Assembly (NCBI RefSeq): GCF_014650595.1
Contig: NZ_BMVG01000016.1
Coordinates: 62,001-126,000 of the forward strand
Origin: Streptomyces alanosinicus
GTDB lineage: Bacteria; Actinomycetota; Actinomycetes; Streptomycetales; Streptomycetaceae
Direction: 5' to 3'
DNA: 64,000 bases
Position 1 is the first letter of the stretch; each line of letters begins with the position of its first letter. The position numbers and the translations under genes were made by a program. Below the pieces are notes generated by a model. That model was not told where the DNA came from. It ran no database searches and saw only the letters and a list, made by a program, of their open reading frames with translations. Below, one piece after another: positions 61,184 to 64,000 of the stretch.

Positions 61184-62413
61184 ATGGTCGCTACCAGCAT
61201 CGTCATGCCAGGGCACGCGTTGCATCCGTCGATCGTCCATGAGCCGACCCGCCGTGTCCTGGCCCCGGGCGAACACCTGGACGGGCACGGCCTGGTGAAT
61301 CTCCGTCCGCTCACCGGCCCGTCGCTGTCGACGCTCCGTGACCATCTGGTCGTACGGGGCGGTGACCCGGCGGAGCTGGATCCGGATCTCGCCGAACTGC
61401 TGCTGATCGGCCATCTGATCGTCGAGGGGGACGAGGAGGCCGACGAGGTCGTCCTCGACGGGGCCACCGGCCGGGTGTTCAGCATGTGGCTCTACGAGAA
61501 GCGGCCGAGCGGCGCGGAGCTGTTCCCGCTGGCCCCGTCGGTCGGCGCACTGGCCCGCCTCCTCGCCACGGTGGACGATTTCCGTGGCCTGCGCGGCAGA
61601 TTCGCCGGCCTGGCCGGGCGGACCGGCCCCGAGGCTGTGCGGGAGGGGGAGCGACTGCTGCTCGCGGCGTTCACCGAGGAGGCCTGGGGCGAGGAAGGCT
61701 GGGGCCCGGCCGGTCCACGGTCCGGCTGGGAGCAGCCGATCCCGGCGTTCTGGCGGATCGCGGCGGTGATACGCCCGCTCGGCCTGATCGCCGGGCCGGG
61801 CCGGGACGTGGCGCTCCAGTTGCCGCAAGGCCTGCTGGACGGGGTGTTCGGAGCCGAGAACATGGTGCGGCTGACGGATGATCAGCTGCCGTCCGCCCTC
61901 GTCCACACACCGACCCGGCGCTTCCTGACCGAAGTGGGCCTGCCCGGCGACGGCTTCATGTTCTACGGCCTCGAACCGGCACCGCTGGCCACGCTCCCGC
62001 AGGCCTGGGCCGCGTCACAGGGTGACCCCCGCCCCGCCCACCTGTGGGACGGCACCGGGCAGTTGCCGCCCGACGCGGAGCACCTGGTGGTGCTCGGCGG
62101 ACTCGTCCACGACCTCGACGTCCTGATCGACGGTCGGACCGGCGCCCTCTCCTACACCGAGACCGGTGCCGACCACGTGGTCCCGGTCAACGCCGACATC
62201 TCCACACTCGCCTTCACGCTCTGGCTGCACCAGCGGGAGAAGGCGCTCGACGAGGAACACGACATGACCGGCGACTTCTATCACCAACTCGCCGACACCA
62301 TGATCGAGGTGCTGGCCTCGGTCGACCCGACAGCCTGCCGCCCCGCCGAGGGCCCGGACGACTACCGGTACTGGCCGGAGGTCTTCCACGACGAGGCGGG
62401 CGGCGTCCTCTGA
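61184..62413 (+). CDS. SUKH-4-like immunity family protein
   Basis: A 409-residue protein with two SUKH-like halves. The N-terminal half contains LLLIGHLIVEGDEEADEVVLDGATGRVFSMWL. The C-terminal half contains FLTEVGLPGDGFMFYGLEPA, the SUKH glycine-rich turn, followed by LVVLGGLVHDLDVLIDGRTGAL and TLAFTLWLHQREKAL. SUKH proteins are generally immunity partners of polymorphic toxins. No toxin gene is beside it, so it is an orphan, or serves another cytosolic binding role. The start has a GGGGGAG ribosome site. It converges with the CocE pseudogene. Confidence 0.75.
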   Translation: MVATSIVMPGHALHPSIVHEPTRRVLAPGEHLDGHGLVNLRPLTGPSLSTLRDHLVVRGGDPAELDPDLAELLLIGHLIVEGDEEADEVVLDGATGRVFSMWLYEKRPSGAELFPLAPSVGALARLLATVDDFRGLRGRFAGLAGRTGPEAVREGERLLLAAFTEEAWGEEGWGPAGPRSGWEQPIPAFWRIAAVIRPLGLIAGPGRDVALQLPQGLLDGVFGAENMVRLTDDQLPSALVHTPTRRFLTEVGLPGDGFMFYGLEPAPLATLPQAWAASQGDPRPAHLWDGTGQLPPDAEHLVVLGGLVHDLDVLIDGRTGALSYTETGADHVVPVNADISTLAFTLWLHQREKALDEEHDMTGDFYHQLADTMIEVLASVDPTACRPAEGPDDYRYWPEVFHDEAGGVL

Positions 62414-62428
62414 CGCGACGGGCGTTCC

Positions 62429-64000
62429 CTACGACCACGCTCTGATCGTCGGCCGGCCGGCCCATGTTCGTCGGAACCCCTCCCCGGCCTCCGACAGACA
62501 ACGGCTTCCGCCGCCCGTTCGGGCCAACTCCCAGCGCGGGACGACCGGCGGGACGATGCGGCTGGGGTGTTCGGCTCCGCGGTGGAGCCGGTTGACGGCG
62601 GCCACCATGTCGGCCAGGTGTTCCTGGGCGATGACACCGCCGGTGTTGGAGTTGCGGTCGTAGCGGGGGAAGTTGCCGCTGGAGACCTCGACCATGATCC
62701 GGTGGCCGGGCAGGAAGACATTGGCGGTGGCGACGAGGTCGATGGCGATCTCGTAGACATGCCCAGGGGTCATCGGCTCGGGGTCGGTGAGGGAATGGCG
62801 GTAGTGCATCCGCTGGATCCCCTCGCACAGGATGATCGCCCGGCCGTCCGGGTGGACATCCACCAGCTTCGCGGTGAAGTCCGTGTCCACCGCCGACGAA
62901 CTGACGAACAGTCGCGCCGTGACGGGCCCCGTCACCTCCACCGGCTGCTCCAGCGGCTCGGTGGTGAAGAGCAGCACGTCGTCACGGCCGTGCACCGGAC
63001 GCCGGTCGGCCGGACCGTCGTAGCCGCCGGTGTTCATCATGGTGCCGCCGAGGGAGGGGACCGGCCGACGCGGGTCGTAGAGGTAGCTGTCGACGAAACC
63101 GACGGCCGGCTCGGTCATCGACAGCCGCCCCGCTCCCGCCGCGCTGTTCGCCGGGCCCTCGCCCGTCAGGTAGTAAGCCGTATAGGCGGTGCCGGGCAAC
63201 GGTCAGTCCGGCTCGTCCCGCCACCGGTCGACCCTCATGACGAACAACCGGACCGGCCGGCGGCCGTCCAACGCGTCCCGACGGCCCTTCAGCCAGCGGT
63301 CGAAGAACGCGAGGTGCGGCTCGGCCAGCGCCGCGGCGTCCGTACCGGCCGTGACACCGAAGTCCCGGTTGGGGAAATAGCCCAGGAAGCCGCTGAGATC
63401 ATGACTCCACGGCCCGATGATCAGACGCTGGCCCTCGCGCGCCCGCGCCGTGCCGGGCCGTGCCTTCATCTCGCCGTAGGCGCGCAGCGTCTGACCGATG
63501 GACATGTCGTACCAGCCGCCGATGTGCAGTGCGGGCGTGGTGAGCGAGTCGACCCGGTCGAGCGCGGAGAGGTCTCGTCAGACCTGGTCGCGCTCGGGGT
63601 GCCCGATCGCGACGTCGACCATCCACGGCAGGTGGGCGGAGAGCAGCGGCCGGTCGGCGACCGGGGTGGCGTCGGCGAGGACGGAGCGATCGGCCAGACC
63701 TGCCATGAGCGCGGTGATGTCCCCGGCGACGTCATGCCTGTCGGCGAGCGCCCGCCGCGCCTCGTTGAGCGCCATCGTGGTGGCCCAGCCGAGCATGCTG
63801 TCCAGGGACAACGCGCCGCCGAGGGACTACCAGGGGGCCCGGTACAGGTCCGCCGACGTCACCGCGGGTGCGATCGCCTTCAGCTCGGGCACCCCGGACG
63901 CGGCGGCCAGCCACTGCAACCATGCCGAGGTAGGAGGCACCCAGCATGCCGACACTGCCGTCGCACCACTCCTGCGCGGCCAGCCACGACACCGTGTCGG
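62429..64000 (-). pseudogene. CocE/NonD family hydrolase with three stops and a frameshift, cut by the edge
   Basis: The minus strand encodes consecutive parts of an X-Pro dipeptidyl-peptidase/CocE-type serine hydrolase. The nucleophile elbow is CDGSVGMLGASYLGM near 63940. Next are ALHIGGWYDMSIGQTLRAYG and RLIIGPWSHDLSGFLGYFP, then the C-terminal jelly-roll PGTAYTAYYLTGEG and RIMVEVSSGNFPRYDRNSN. One extra T in ATGGTTGCAGTGG near 63923 shifts the frame. In-frame stops are TAG at 63827-63829, TGA at 63578-63580 and TGA at 63203-63205, two of them where family members have Trp. Multiple lesions make decay more likely than error. Confidence 0.85.

Overview
The window is high-GC actinobacterial DNA and reads as Streptomyces. 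Gene density is high, third codon positions are strongly GC-biased, and GTG and TTG starts are common. Regulators are abundant: TetR, AraC/GlxA, YheO-type, an OmpR/histidine-kinase pair, an ECF sigma factor and two Ser/Thr kinases. Many secreted proteins, a mycothiol-era style of accessory metabolism and several Streptomyces-type palindromic repeat elements fit the same picture. No tRNA, rRNA, CRISPR array, integrase or intact transposase gene was seen.

Left part (1-21 kb). After a truncated gene come a histone H1-like coiled-coil regulator, an ACT-domain protein, a P-loop kinase-like protein and an SDR/TetR divergent pair with two matching operator palindromes. Next are a badly decayed GH95-like glycosidase, a penicillin-binding transpeptidase, a YCII protein and an LLM flavin oxidoreductase. 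They are followed by argG, a GlxA-type AraC regulator, a second-type GAPDH, a fatty-acid desaturase and a TauE/SafE exporter carrying a collagen-like loop, divergent from an AraC regulator. A ring-cleavage dioxygenase with a perfect internal 24-bp inverted repeat, a deacetylase lipoprotein, an NCS1 permease and a SatP-type transporter remnant close this part.

Middle (21-37 kb). A membrane protein precedes two adjacent Ser/Thr kinases. The second is a 1182-residue kinase-TPR protein lacking the HRD arginine, and its stop codon lies inside the terminal repeat of a MITE. Then come a YqeY protein, a barstar-like protein and a block of five secreted proteins (NLP/NPP1, GH19 chitinase, two small secreted proteins and a lipoprotein). 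The stretch continues with htpG, a YheO-type regulator with a D-serine dehydratase/D-threonine aldolase-type enzyme, argS and a DUF1345 protein.

Right part (37-64 kb). An alpha/beta hydrolase and cupin are divergent from a TetR gene, with operators between. They are followed by an Ada-AlkA glycosylase, a PEP-mutase/isocitrate-lyase family protein, a second MITE and a DUF4241 protein. A 1399-residue nitrate reductase fused to an NADPH flavoprotein reductase comes next, then CtaG, a two-component system with two small exported proteins, and a frameshifted SAV_915-type gene. A TetR gene divergent from a PaoABC-like molybdenum aldehyde oxidoreductase operon has twin 14-bp palindromes; its XdhC maturation gene is frameshifted. 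The end holds an FAD monooxygenase, a DGPF/YCII protein with an ECF42-type sigma factor, a SUKH-4-like immunity protein and a CocE/NonD hydrolase pseudogene running off the edge.

Broken genes are unusually frequent: GH95, satP, SAV_915, xdhC and cocE. Either this is a degenerating accessory or arm region, or some single-base indels are sequencing errors. The nonsense codons in cocE and the insertions in GH95 look like real decay.
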